Positions 34,146-46,051 are shown, counted from the stretch's first letter. The stretch: DNA of 64,000 nt from Hemibagrus wyckioides (GCF_019097595.1 NC_080726.1:18748205-18812204), one strand, 5' to 3'. The notes: generated from the sequence alone by a model not told the origin. Numbers and translations are program-made.

Positions 34146-34583
34146 TGATTATTTTGTTTGTTTGATTAGATTCAAGAGAAACACAAAATGGAGGCTGGTG
34201 CCATTCATTAATAAATGACTTTTTTTGTCAAATTGCTGGTATAAAAACACTTCCGGATGTGTGTATAGGGGGTAAGAAAAGTCAAGACTCAAAGACAATA
34301 CCAAGAAGTACCAAGAAGCACTATTTTTATCTTTTCATCTTATAGCGTGTTCACATGTAGAGACAAAAAGGTGTAAACAAATCTAACATTGCGTACTGTT
34401 TCTGTGATCCCCGGTAATTATTAGAGAATAGTCTGGTGCTGATTACAGGCTACATTACATATGTTTAAGTTAAGAAAGTTCTGATTTTTCTACATTATTA
34501 AGCTACAATTTGAGCAACCAAAAACTCTTGTAAAGCTACAGTCAGAATGAGGAAAGAAGGAAACGGCTGAGAGGATGCCAAGC

Positions 34584-34619
<36 letters not shown>

Positions 34620-34900
34620 ACAAACCACAGTTCGGTGTAAATTCAATAAAGGTGAATACCACTGCCAAATAGATGCATAGATCACACACACTCTCCAGTG
34701 CTGCTGCTTTGTAATTGAGGGTCCCTTGCGTGTTTGTGTGTCTTGAATCACACACGTTTGTGTGTTAATTGACGTGTATGTGTTCTGTTGCTAGTCAGAT
34801 CAAATAAACACTGCATACACTGGTATTTATCCCTCTCTTTTCTCTCACATTCTTTGTCATGCATTAGTAATACAGGGTAATACAATATAATAATATAATA
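34146..34900. other. Spacer with (GT)n
   Basis: A GT tract at 34588-34616, otherwise unique AT-rich DNA. Confidence 0.5.
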
Positions 34901-34904
34901 TAAT

Positions 34905-35135
34905 GCTTTATAAGGACCAAAAAGAACCATAATGACAGTATAAAGTATATAGAATGGCCCCACATACACTCTGTCCTCACAAAATCATGCTGTTTTTAGT
35001 GTGTTTATTTTTTAAAGAATAAAAGGGCAAAAAGTAAATATTTCATTCTACTTACTGAGGGTTTGGGTGTGTTGTAGTGTAGTATTAACATTTTTTAGTG
35101 ACCATAAAAGCTCCTCACAAAGAAGGGTTATGTGT
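34905..35135. repeat. GGGACC-family repeat, diverged copy
   Basis: TATAAGGACCAAAAAGAACC at one side, TGTCCTCACAAAATCATGC in the middle and CTCCTCACAAAGAAGGG near the end. Confidence 0.5.
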
Positions 35136-35579
35136 ATATGCTGGAGGTATATAATGCATTAGCCTAGTGTAACTACAAAAAAAGGACCAGAGTCCCTTAA
35201 TAAACTGAAGATGTCCAATAACCTGGCTAGCTTGCTTAATCTGACTGGCAACCTACTTGCTGGTAATAAGTAACTTAGAATGCATATGGAACATAAAGAA
35301 ATGCAATCAGAGACAGAGAAGAATTGTATCAGGTGCTCACACTGAAGTGAATGCCTATAAAATGGTGGTTTTTCTGTTCAAAAACAAAAAGGTAGAGAGT
35401 TGTGACAATCACGTTAACATTTTACGCATCTTGCTTAACAGACTTGCTTAGCAATGTGGTGATGTATTGCTGCCACTGACGTCTGCTGGTACCTTTATAA
35501 ATAAAGTACTCTGGTATAAATCAACTGATCTGTAAGTAAAACAAACTATCAAAAAGGCTCCAAAGGCTCCATTAAGAAG
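35136..35579. other. AT-rich spacer
   Basis: Nothing recognisable. Confidence 0.5.
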
Positions 35580-35990
35580 CACGCAGTCTCTCTGTTCCTT
35601 TGCTGATGGCCACCATGTGTGTTTTTAGTCCTATCTCCAGCCTCATCTTGCCATTGGTTTGTAGAGTGTTCAGGTCCACACATGCCATTGTGTTAAGCCT
35701 TCTGGCTGGATTTGCTGATCTGCTGGTATCCATGTTGCACCACAGGCCTCTCCTTGACCCTTTGGCAGGCCTTGTGAGTCACTGGAATGCAACGTCTCCA
35801 ATCTCTGATAAGAAGCCTTGCAGACAGGCCACCCGTCCAGACTTAATGACCTGCCCTGCTTTCCTGAATTGTGTCTACCATCTGTGGACTTCAGCATATC
35901 TTCTGCTGGTAGATATTCTTCTCAGGGAACCAGGACCCACTTTCTGTCCCTGTTGTGCTTTGGGGGCCATATGTTAACAATTATTGGTTA
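35580..35990. other. GC-richer unidentified segment, open on both strands
   Basis: About 400 bp stands out from its AT-rich surroundings. It is open for 125 codons on the plus strand (35600-35977) and 75 on the minus (35670-35897). Neither translation carries a motif I can place. It may be a fragment of a retroelement or of an old coding sequence. Confidence 0.35.
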
Positions 35991-36970
35991 GGGGGATTCT
36001 ATGGGGGCGGGGATTGGGGTTAGTTCCACTCATGTCATTTGTTGCTGTTTTTAGTCTCATCATCAGCCATATCACATAATTGATTTGGTTGCCTGATTGT
36101 GTTTCCTTTAAATTATTTGAAATAACTACAACTATGTTTTATTTCTGGTGTTGTCATTTTGGATTATTCTTTTGTCATTAAGTCTGTGTTTTGTGTACTT
36201 TTTTTTGTTGCATATTTTTGCTTTTGACCCTTGAAACCATCTATTATGATTCCAGAGCTTTTTGATTTCAGCTAATAGTCGACACAAATTGAGTACACAC
36301 TGCCTCAACATCAAGATGTTTAGTAATCTTAAAGAATATATAAGGATCAACATTGTGTTATGTTTAAAAGCTAAGAAATTTAAATTTCTGCTGCATGGTG
36401 AGCCAAATTCATTGCACATGAAGAATCGTCAATTGGACACGAAAGGCTAATTGTAAATAGCTGTTATTTAGAAAGCTTTTGACAACTACACACTTTGAAA
36501 TCTACAGCAACATCATTTTCTGCACAAGGAAGACAGAAAATACAAGCTGTATACAACTGAATATAATAGAACTTTTGGAGCATGATTGAATACAGGCTAT
36601 ATGACTTGATTAAAAAAAATCTTTCACACTAGCTGCTAATCTTTGTAAAACTTGTAAAGCGTGAGTGATCTCCAGGCATATGAAAAAGACTATAATCATC
36701 CATCACTTACAGTCATTAAGTTTGTTGCACTGAGAGAAATAGGATAATTCACATTCCCTAGCTTTTGTGATGAAGAATTTCAACCCACAAGCAACCACCA
36801 CCTGTAATTTTTAAAATCAGCCTGTTGGTAATTTCTGGGACATTCAGCGTTCATGTGGGCTGAGGGCAGGTGAAGAATCAAAATGAAGAGATTGTCTGTG
36901 TGTGTGTGGGGGGGGTCTCCATTACTGATGGAAGCAGACAGACAGACAAACAGTCATTCACTTCAAATGA
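35991..36970. other. AT-rich spacer
   Basis: Includes a GT tract followed by a G run at 36897-36916. No gene. Confidence 0.5.
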
Positions 36971-36972
36971 TG

Positions 36973-38047
36973 TATACTGCTAAAAAATTAAAGGAACACT
37001 TTGAAAACACATCAGATCTCAATGGGGAAAAATATCATGCTGGATATCTATACTAATATGGACTGGGTAATGTGTTAGGAATGAAAGGATGCCACATCGT
37101 TTGATGGAAATGAAAATTATCAACCTACAGAGGGCTGAATTCAAAGACACCCCGAAAATCAAAGTGAAAAAATGATGCAGGCTAGTCCATTTTGCTGAAA
37201 TTTCATTGCAGCAACTATAAAATGGTACTCAGTAGTTTGTATGGCCCCCATGTGCTTGTATGCATGCTTGACAACATCGGGTCATGCTCCTAATGAGACG
37301 ATGGACAGTGTCCTGGGGTATTTCCTCCCAGATCTGGACTAGGGCATCACTGAGCTCCTGGACAGTCTGATACCATTGAATGGCCCCCACGCTCACCTGA
37401 CCCAAATCCAATAGAACACCTCTGGGACAATTTGTTTTGGTCCATCTGACGCCGTTAGGTTGTGCACCAATGGTATCAATTCCTTCATCCTCCAGGAACT
37501 GCTTGCATACTGTCGCCACATGAGGCCGGACATTGTCGTGTACCAGGAGGAACCCAGGACCCACTGCACCAGCATAGGGTCTGACAATGGGTGCAAGGAT
37601 TTCATCCTAATACCTAATGGCAGTCGTTGCAGTTGACTATCCTGTAGAGGTCTGTATGTCCCTCCATGGACATGCCTCCCCAGACCATCACTGACCCACC
37701 ACCAAATGGGTCATGCTGAACGATGTTACAGACAGCATAACATTCTCCACGGCTACTCCAGATCCTTTCACGTCAGTCTTATGTGCTCAGGGTGAACCTG
37801 CTCTCATCTGTGAAAAGCACAGGGCGATAGTGGCGGGCCTGCCAATTCAAGTGTTCTAGTGTTCCTGTTTTCAGGGTCATCTCACTGCTGCTCATATAGT
37901 GCACCTGTTGTTAATTTCATTAACACCTGAAACTAATTAACAACCCCCTCTGCTACTTAACTGACCAGATCAATATCCCAAGAGTTTAATTGACTTGATG
38001 CTATACTCTGATTAAAAAGTGTTCCCTTAAATTTTTGGAGCAGTGTA
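36973..38047 (-). mobile_element. Tc1-like transposon, internally deleted and rearranged
   Basis: Imperfect inverted ends TACTGCTAAAAAATTAAAGG and, from the right end, TACACTGCTCCAAAAATTTA, each bordered by TA. Both continue into a GGAACACTTT motif. The element reads on the minus strand. At 1075 bp it is shorter than a complete Tc1 of this sort because the N-terminal part of the gene is gone. An inner 109-bp segment is inverted. Confidence 0.85.
37229..37895 (-). pseudogene. Tc1 transposase remnant with inverted catalytic segment
   Basis: Transposase catalyses cut-and-paste movement using a DDE/D triad in an RNase H-like fold. From the minus-strand start at 37895 one sees MSSSEMTLKTG, then NWQARHYRPVLFTDESRFTL (first catalytic Asp). 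GGGSVMVWGG follows, then GPGFLLVHDNVRPHVATVC (second Asp), and the natural C-terminus at 37229-37380. The third catalytic residue should follow; instead the segment 37369-37477 is reversed, so [12 protein letters not shown] reads only on the plus strand. The DNA-binding helix-turn-helix domain is deleted, and several stops and frameshifts lie around 37590-37780. It cannot make transposase. Confidence 0.85.
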
Positions 38048-38049
38048 TG

Positions 38050-38450
38050 TATGGACAATAAGCTTTCCTTTTGTGTACTACAGTTAGGATTAGTATTAAG
38101 GTCAGGCTTAATGAGGTTATGGTTACTGATACTGAGGTAAAGTTTATGGTTAATGAGGCTAAGATTAAGGTTACAGAGCTCACAGTAACTAAGGGTTAGT
38201 GGATTTAATGCTATTAAGGTAGATGTTAGCATTACCGAGGTAAACAGCATTATTCAGGTAACTTTTGGTGTTATTGAGGTCCAAGTTAGTGTTATTAAAT
38301 AAAGGACAGTGTTATTGATGTAAGGTTAAGCATTGCTGAGGTAAAATGTTAATGTTAAAAAGTAAAAAGAAAGAGATTAGCCTTACCAAGGTAAAAGTGG
38401 AGAGATACTTTTAAGTCAAGTTTATCATTAGGTAAAATTTAGTGTTGGGT
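38050..38450 (+). repeat. Degenerate 'GTTATTGAGGTAA' array
   Basis: Irregular 20-40 bp units around (A/G)TTA(T/C)TGAGGT(A/T)A and GTTAGTGTTA. Diverged, no coding frame. Confidence 0.55.
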
Positions 38451-39440
38451 TAGGTTGTCTTTTTGTGAGAACAAATATTCCAATTTTCTTATTTTGATCA
38501 TGTACAGAACAACTTCCAATTACGCAGACTTAGAACGTATGTGCATCTCTGCCGCCAGCTGTAGATTTGTTGATGTGTTTGTGCCCAAAATTCTTTTTAC
38601 AAATGACAAAGCAATCTGTCAAACTTGGTCAAAGCACATTCTACGATGCCAGTTCAGGGCCCTGTGTCTGACAGTTAAACCCTAGCTGCTGTGATGTCAT
38701 CGCTGTGCTGCTCACACTGGTGTGTTTTCACGTCTCACTCATATGGTGAAGAATGACTGATGAGATTCACAGAACGTCCAGTGAGACAATGTTGTAATAA
38801 CGTCTGAAAGAGATTGTGTGTGAGTGTGTGTGTGTTCAACACGTTTCATGTTTCTAGACAATTTAAGTCAGAACACTCTAACCTTCAGCACCAGACAGCT
38901 ATAAATGTGTGTGTGTTTCTATATGCCTGATTATATTGCTGTGACTTTGCTGTATGACTCCGTATGTAGCTATGTAGTGTCTCCTTCTTATAAAAGACAC
39001 AAAGTGAATAGAGGTGTGTGCGTGTGTGTGTACGTGTGTGTTATTTGACGCCTGGAGTGAGTCAATAATGTCTGTCTCCATCTCTCCCTGTGACTGTGTG
39101 TGTGTGTGTGTGTGTAGATTAATATTTAATACACTGATTTTTCAGCCACTGAGGAAATGGAGTTCTTGTTACTGGAATGAAAGAAGACTCCTGTTTTCTT
39201 CTGCTGTGATAAATGAAAAGTGTGTGTGTGTGTGTGTGTGTGTAACAATTATTTATTTCAGCAGCAATTTTCAATTTCATCCATTTCATGTCATTGTGAC
39301 AGAGTGTGTGGTTTGGGACACACCCACAGTGGACTGATGGTATATATGTGCCATATGTAGCAAGCAGGACATGTGGTTTGGGACACGTCCACAATGGACT
39401 GATGCCAGTGAGGCACTGGTGATCTCTAAGAATTAATGTG
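38451..39440. other. Spacer with GT tracts
   Basis: GT at 38819-38834, 39016-39041, 39096-39115 and 39221-39243. A diverged 45-bp duplication 'gtgtggtttgggacac(a/g)(c/t)cc' occurs at 39305 and 39371. Confidence 0.55.
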
Positions 39441-39444
39441 TCTT

Positions 39445-39640
39445 TTAAAATGGGGACCAGCCAAATGTCCCCACAAGGTCAAACACATCATGTATCCTTT
39501 ACCTTTTAGGTCCCCACAAAACTAACATTCTGTATTTTACACACACATTTTAAGGTATTCTAATCCCTGAAAGACCAAGCACACTGACACACAATGTCTC
39601 CAGAACTGGTCTTTGGGGACATTTGGTCTCCATGAAGAGC
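39445..39640 (+). repeat. GGGGACC-family repeat copy
   Basis: ATGGGGACCAGCCAAATGTC, CCCCACAAGGTCAAACAC, TTAGGTCCCCACAAAACTAA and GGGGACATTTGGTCTCCATG occur in order. This is one of the clearest copies. Confidence 0.75.
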
Positions 39641-39763
39641 CAAGAACCTGAAAACGCACACTCTACTGAGAGTTCAGTGCTTGGCCAAGCTTATTAGCGT
39701 AATAAAATCAAATAAAATGAAATTAGTGGCATCCCTGAGGCCCGTCAAAGTCACGGTGACTTT

Positions 39764-39806
<43 letters not shown>

Positions 39807-40770
39807 GTAGAAGAAAGAAGAGAGAGAGTGTGTGAGAGAGAAAATGAAAGGTTTCAGCAGCAGACAGCATGAGTGAATACAAAACAGGAACAAATGGAAG
39901 ACAGGCAACAGACTGATAAGTAGGGGAGTGTGAGTGTGTCTGTGTGTGTATGTATGAGAGAGAGAGAGAGAGAGAGAGATTGTGTCCTCTTCTGATGGTG
40001 ATACTGAAAACGTATAACAGCAGTCATTTTTCACTATTATGCATATGCAATCATTTTTCTCATGGCCCCAGAAAATACTCTTCTCTGATTGGCTGGCTAC
40101 ACTTCTTAAAAAAAAAAAAAAAAAAAAAAATTTGAGCTATTAATTTCAATACATACCCAGGATATTATAATGTATCCAACTATGACAACAATCACAAACA
40201 AAAAAGTAAACATTTAAAAAAAATAAAAAGAAGCTATAGTGAAGTTGGGTTCTGCAAAAATGTAACCGTGGCAACAATCGTATAATAATAGTAGCATGCT
40301 ACACATGGGAAAGGGGGGGGGGACTAAGTAAATTCACGTTCCTCATCTCAACCTATTCATTATTCTCTGATGTTACAATTACACAGACATTTGATCCATA
40401 TTAGGTTGATAATTGGCGCTGATGTTCAGTTACACAGAAAAAAAACACTCGAGGGTGTTAATGTTATCGGAAATTAACCAATGACAGCATGGGGTGATGA
40501 ATCAGTTAGCCTTACCGCATAAATAATGAAGTTATCATTTATTTTCCACCAGCAGTACATTAATCTTATCCCACAGCAATTTCCAATTTTCTATTTATTA
40601 AAGAACAACATCTGTGTGAACGAGCTGTTGCTATAGAAACAATAACTGACCAGTCACTATGGAGAATTCGGTACAAGCTGCAACAGTAACATGGTGACCG
40701 ACTCGATCAGCCGTGATATTTGTTATCGGTGTTCCTTAAGTGCCAGAATAGTGTAAAAGTGTATCGTTTT
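39641..40770. other. Spacer with GA tracts and a 23-base A run
   Basis: GA at 39774-39803 and 39955-39979, poly-A at 40108-40130 and a G run near 40313-40322. The stretch 40560-40660 shares 'ccacagcaa' and 'atttattaaagaa' with 59334-59376, a probable further dispersed repeat. Confidence 0.5.
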
Positions 40771-40774
40771 TTTT

Positions 40775-40890
40775 CCACTGCATGTGATTGGTCAGTTTGC
40801 AATCGGGTACACGTGATTGGTCAGTGGTAATGTACATTTGGACGACCTGGGAATTGTAATTTACAGAACGTGATTGCTCAGTGTGTGTGA
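40775..40890 (+). repeat. TGATTGGTCAGT cluster
   Basis: GTGATTGGTCAGT at about 40787 and 40813, and GTGATTGCTCAGT near 40869. Confidence 0.55.
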
Positions 40891-41278
40891 TGCTGTTCAG
40901 CTCTCGCATTTTGCCATTTGGATGACAAATATCACTACATGATCCACATCAACAGTTTTGTGTGGGTAGTGTGTGTGTGCATATGTGTGTATATGTGTGT
41001 AGTGTGTGTGTGTGCATGTAGCTCCTCCCACCATGTGCTGAGCTTCTTGAGAAAACCTATCCATGTCTGACCAGAATACTGATCAGAAGGAGAGTAGAAA
41101 TGAAACACAGGATATTTTGAGCCATGCCAGCGACTGTAGTGTTTAAAACACACAAGTTTTTGTGTCTGAAGAAGTTGCTTACTCACTGGTGTGTGTGTGT
41201 GTGTGTGTTTTCTTGCTTAAAATCAGTAGAGCCTTCTGATACACACACAGATGAATGGGCTCGTCACAGCCTACAGAA

Positions 41279-41320
<42 letters not shown>

Positions 41321-41569
41321 TTTCATTATTGATTTTCTGTGGGCTGCTTCTGTCTCTCTAACAGTGAAGAGATACATAGAAAGAGAACAGAGAAGATGAA
41401 GAGGATGGATTGGGAACACACTCCATTTTCTCTCTCTTTTTCTTAGTCACTTTTTGCTGATGTCACATTCTGTGATTTTAGAAGATTTAAACAGAACACA
41501 AATTTGCTCATGTAAATACTGTGAAAGGGAAAGGCTGATGCTCTGAAGGTAGCTACTGACCAGTCATAC
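40891..41569. other. Spacer with GT/CT/CA tracts
   Basis: GT near 40966-41015 and 41190-41209, CT at 41281-41297 running into CA to 41319. No gene. Confidence 0.55.
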
Positions 41570-41795
41570 AGTGCATGTATATTACTGTCTGATTGGTCAG
41601 TAATCTACTGCTGTAATCTACTGCAGTAGTAATCCATGGCGTGTGACTGGTCAGTAGTAATCTATGGCGTGCATGACTGGTCAGTTGTAATCTACAGTGT
41701 GTATGATTGGTCAGTAGTAATCTACAGCGTGTATGATTGGTCAGTAGTAATCTCCAGCGTGTGTGACCGGTCAGTAGTAATCCATGGTGTGGCAT
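41570..41795 (+). repeat. About 31-bp minisatellite built on TGATTGGTCAGTAGTAATC
   Basis: Six to seven units, each TGAYTGGTCAGTAGTAATCTA followed by (C/T)(A/G)G(C/T)GTGT. The core includes an inverted CCAAT box (ATTGG). Leucine- and threonine-rich frames across it are by-products. Confidence 0.85.
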
Positions 41796-41911
41796 GTTTC
41801 TTTTTGGTCTTTGATGCCTTTTTTTATTCGGCTTGTTTATAAAAGGCTACCTAGGTTGCTGGCTCCCGGGAAAATGATAATATGGATTTATAAATTTAGA
41901 GGCTTGTAAAT

Positions 41912-41972
<61 letters not shown>

Positions 41973-42900
41973 TCGTGATTACCCTACAGATTCAGCTTCA
42001 CTGGTTACCCACCACACACACACACACACTGAAACATTTCCATTTGACTCTGAGTCACAGCAATGTTGATGATGGCTTAATAGAGAGAGAGTGTATATGT
42101 GTGTGTGTGTGTGTGTGTTTGTTTTACACAAATAATTCTGTACAAAACTTCTCAATCCATCCCATAATTAGCAAGTTGAAGCGCACACAGCTGGCAACTA
42201 CTAACGCCTCAAGGCAAAATGTGTGTGTGTGTCTGACAGTGTTAGATAGATGGATGTGTGTGATGCAGTGTTAGCTTTTCCTGGTTTCCCTGAGGTTACA
42301 CACACACACACACTCATGCTACAGAATCAGGTCAACACTGTTTTATAAAAAGCATTACACAGTAGCTTATCTGCTAATGCTAATCAGTGTTAGCATATTA
42401 TAAGTGTACATTAGTGTAAACACTAATAACAGTTTAACACCATTATAATTGAAGCAAGCATATATAAGCACTTTGCTATAAGCTATAACTGTATTCTGCA
42501 CCTCAACTCCAAATGAAATACGCTCATGTCAGCTCCGCTACAGGACAAGGCTTATAACCATCTCTTGCTAGAGTTCATTTACCTCAGGATCTAATCGAAA
42601 CAATTAGCAGCTTTATTTCTGCTATAAAACAAAGTTGTACTTCAGTTAACTGAATAACAGCGCTCACTAGCCTTTATCTAACATTTTGAAGCAAGTTAGA
42701 TAAATAAACTAGCTAACTGTGAGGTAATTATTTCAGATAGCTTATTATTAACTATAGAACCTACTGATAATCTCATGATTTATGGGATGATTGAGATGCT
42801 ATGAGATGCTAAGTCACTCACGTAGCCTACAGGTTGTAAACAAATCCTCGGAGATACTGCAGTTAGCATGAACAGCAGAAAACTGTTAGCATTAGCTAAC
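41796..42900. other. Spacer with GT/GA and CA tracts
   Basis: GT running into GA at 41913-41965, CA at 42013-42029, GT at 42097-42119 and CA at 42298-42312. Otherwise unique DNA. Confidence 0.55.
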
Positions 42901-42930
42901 CTTCAGGAGTCGCCACAGCGAATCATCTAT
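42901..42930 (-). mobile_element. 30-bp RTE LINE 3'-end fragment
   Basis: CTTCAGGAGTCGCCACAGCG matches the 3' end of the RTE fragments. It lies just beyond the 71-bp block, in the same orientation as the larger copy. Confidence 0.65.
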
Positions 42931-42933
42931 AAA

Positions 42934-43004
42934 ATATTTTTTTAATTGTTGATTTATTGTTAAATATTTCCCAATTACAACATATCCTGAAAAGTTTTAT
43001 TCTT
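42934..43004 (-). repeat. 71-bp block identical to 1301-1371
   Basis: See 1301-1371: identical across 71 bases by direct comparison. It lies between the small RTE fragment and the AT-rich tail of RTE copy 3. Confidence 0.8.
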
Positions 43005-43540
43005 ATTATATCTTTTTATTATTTTTATTATTTATTATTATTCTTTTTATATCTTCTTCTTCTTTCAGCTTTTCCCTTCAGGGGTCGCCACAGCGAATCA
43101 TCTCTCTCCACCTCTCCCTATCTTCTGCATCCTCAACACTTGCACCCACTAGCTTCATAGCCTCATTTATTACATCCATATACCTCCTCTTTGGCCTTCC
43201 TCTTTGCCTCCTGCCTGGCAGCTCCATGTCCAACATTCTCCTACCAATATACTCACTCTCCCTCCTCTGAACATGTCCAAACCATCTTAATCTGGCCTCT
43301 CCCTAACTTCATCCCCCCAAATGTCCAACATGAGCTGTCCCTCTGATGTACTCGTTCCTAATCCTGTCCATCTTGTCCCTCCCAAAAAGAACCTCAACAT
43401 CTTCAGTTCTGCTACCTCCAGCTCTTCCTCAGTGACACTGTCTCTAAACCATACAGCACTCACCACTGTCCTGTACACTTTCCCCCTGATTCTGACTGAT
43501 ATTTTACAATCACACAGAACTCCCGATACCTTTAAAGAAT
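43005..43540 (-). mobile_element. RTE-type LINE, 3' fragment, copy 3
   Basis: Minus-strand frame fragments include SVRIRGKVYRTVVS, then EELEVAELKMLRFFLGGTR, and the RLRWFGHVQRR region is disrupted by small indels. It extends further 5' than copies 1 and 2. The 3' tail is expanded into ATTATT repeats (43005-43050). Dead copy. Confidence 0.8.
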
Positions 43541-45170
43541 AAATATTGTAAAATAATGTGAGTATTTGTGTATCCAATCACTAACTGTTCTAGAATGTTC
43601 TACATCTTGATTAGTAATAATCACCACAATGATGTATATTTTGTAAGGAGAAGCTAACAAAGCTAATTCTGCTTGTTTGTGTGACAAGTGCATGTGCATC
43701 CCAGCTCTATAGCATTAGAATTGGATTTAGCTGCCACACTAGCAATATCTTGCTAGCATTAGTGCTGATGGATTATAGAGTAGCTCTGGTTAGCATTTAC
43801 AGCCAGGCTATCCTCCTCAGGATATTCGTGATATTCGTTCTCTCAGCACTTTTGTTCTTTCTCCCAGATACTTCTTTCAGTCTCAGGCACCAACTAGCAA
43901 GTAGTGTCTACAGTGTTTGTGTGTATAAGCACACACAAGCTCCTGTCACAGCGTCACAGATAAACAGAAGCATTAATTAAACACGACTGTTTAAAAGAGT
44001 TAGACCTTGAGTGGAGAGAGTTATTTTTATTTATCCATTTATTTTGTTGAGTAATTATCCATTTCGTACTGAACTCTTCGCAATCATTTAATAATTTGAT
44101 CTTAAGTGGTGCAAAAGTGTTACACCAAATCACTGATTAAATTCAGAGGTGATTTTTTTTCCAACATGGTCTATTTGGATAACACGTTCCTAGGTTACCC
44201 ATAATGCCATTCAGCTAGCTACTAATAGTCTGCTTACAGACAGTGATGCTTTAGTTTTTTAGTCAGTCCAGCTCCTCTAACCTCTTCATAATTAGCTTTC
44301 ATGCTAATAAAGTCATCTCAAAGACCACTGACTAGCCTAGCCAGGAGTCAACCTTGCATTGTGTTCTGGGATTCTGAGCCCAACACGTTGGACCGACATC
44401 TCCGCTACTTCTACATTGCATTTCTCATTAACATGATGTTCAATATCGCCGGACGATTGTTAGCGTGAGTGCTAACAGCAAAACATGTTGACATTTTCCC
44501 TTCAAACTGCAACTTTTCTAGCCTGTGATGTTAAAAAACTTCTGACAGATACAATATTACACCACAAATACTTTAAACTATTAATTTTTAACACCTCAGA
44601 TTGTTAGTTTGAAAAAAATGCTGACCTCAAACAATTTCTTGCTTTTGAATTCTTTTTTTTCCTCAAATGGCTAGTTTGAAATTAAGGGTAAATATGAGAT
44701 TCCTGCCAACACCACACGCTCAAACACAGAGTGGGACACGTCTCTATATTAGTGACATGATTTCTGGTTCTTTTTAGTGCTCAGGTCACCGGTTCTTTGG
44801 ATTCCTGCCACCCTCCCCCCACCCTTTTTGAGAAGTTGTCAGTTTATTGCTTCAATTGTTCAATATAACCTTAAACCCCAGCCAGGTTTTGACACTGCAT
44901 TCAGCGATACAGTAAGAATCCCTGCATAAATATTTTTGTACCTGCCATGTCTGCACTTTCTGTCCATTTATCCTGATGTTCACCTTCCCGGTGCTCTACG
45001 CTACATAAATCATTCTAACAAGCAGCAGTGCACTCGCTGCCTCCAGCTGCCTCCGTCACAGTAAACAGAGGAGAGTCAGAGATGCAGAACGTCTCAACAG
45101 TCCTGCTGTATGGTCGTTACCTAGTGCACAAAAACCTCAGACGTTGATAAGCTTCGTTTTCTATCACTGG
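43541..45170. other. AT-rich spacer, no gene seen
   Basis: Unique DNA. A 99-codon frame at 43681-43980 has no recognisable motif. Confidence 0.45.
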
Positions 45171-45171
45171 A

Positions 45172-45205
45172 CAGTCAGCTCCAAAAGTATTGGCACACTT
45201 GTATT
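45172..45205 (+). mobile_element. Possible Tc1 terminal repeat
   Basis: CAGTCAGCTCCAAAAGTATT followed by GGCACACTTG resembles terminal repeats of some fish Tc1 elements. No opposite end or transposase was found nearby. Confidence 0.35.
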
Positions 45206-45940
45206 GGTAAAAATGGAGGGGCATACAGTAGGTTAGTAACAACATCATTGTGTTCAAAACATTTTTCTTTTCATGATGATTGCCATTAACTTGACTTTAT
45301 AAGACAACTCAGCTGGAGTTTAAGTAATAGTTTAGTTCATTGACGACTTCCTGTTTCAATCAAGTGATAGACTCTAAAATTCTAGTCCTTCAAAAAACGA
45401 CAGGATCCACAAACAAATGTGTCATGACCTTCATAAATCAGGTGATATAGTAAATGCATAGGATCTCCAATTCTGGAACTTACCATATTGGCTGTTGTAC
45501 AATAGATATCAACTTGAATCAAGAAAGCACCTTTTGCCACCTCAGAGTTTGTGAGGCACAGATTTCATAAGGTAGGAGCATTTTAACACCATGAAGTCTC
45601 CAAATCTACAGCTCCTTCAAGCCAACAAACTACTCAGAAAGTGTGGCAGAAGAAAGGATGTTCTTTCTTCTTTCATTCTGCATATGCCAAGAGTTTGAAC
45701 ACTAGAACTGGGTTCTATGACCAGGAGGAGTCTCTATGCTCAAGCTGTGGTGTGGATCTGTGGTGCAGTTGTTGTTCCTCCAAAGTCCCATGGAATCCTA
45801 AAAACCCCTAAAACCCCATTAAGTAGCAGCTGTTTTACTAAATGCATTCTCTTGTCAAGAAGTCAACTGCCCATAAGATTGAATAAACCTCAATCATCAG
45901 AGATGATACATTTATTTGTATCTATACTTGCTTTTCCCAG
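45206..45940. other. Unassigned DNA downstream of the Tc1-like end
   Basis: Could include Tc1 body sequence, but the frames are broken and I cannot align a domain. Confidence 0.35.
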
Positions 45941-46051
45941 CAGATCTTATCCACTTCCTGTCTCTATGTCCAGGAATCGCTGGCCAACCAAAAGTTCTGG
46001 TCAGGAAGATCAAGAGTCCTTCAATTGCTTGAAAAACAGAAAATTGCAAAA
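45941..46051 (+). CDS. Candidate internal exon, unidentified
   Basis: Preceded by a good acceptor (tatacttgcttttcccag) and open from the first base. It reads QILSTSCLYVQESLANQKFW and continues with about 17 residues ending in EKQKIAKV. A possible donor GTATGA follows at 46052 and an in-frame stop at 46055. Composition looks protein-like, but I recognise no domain. A competing minus-strand exon candidate lies 50 bp away (46099-46257); both cannot easily belong to one transcript. Treat as a hypothesis. Confidence 0.25.
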
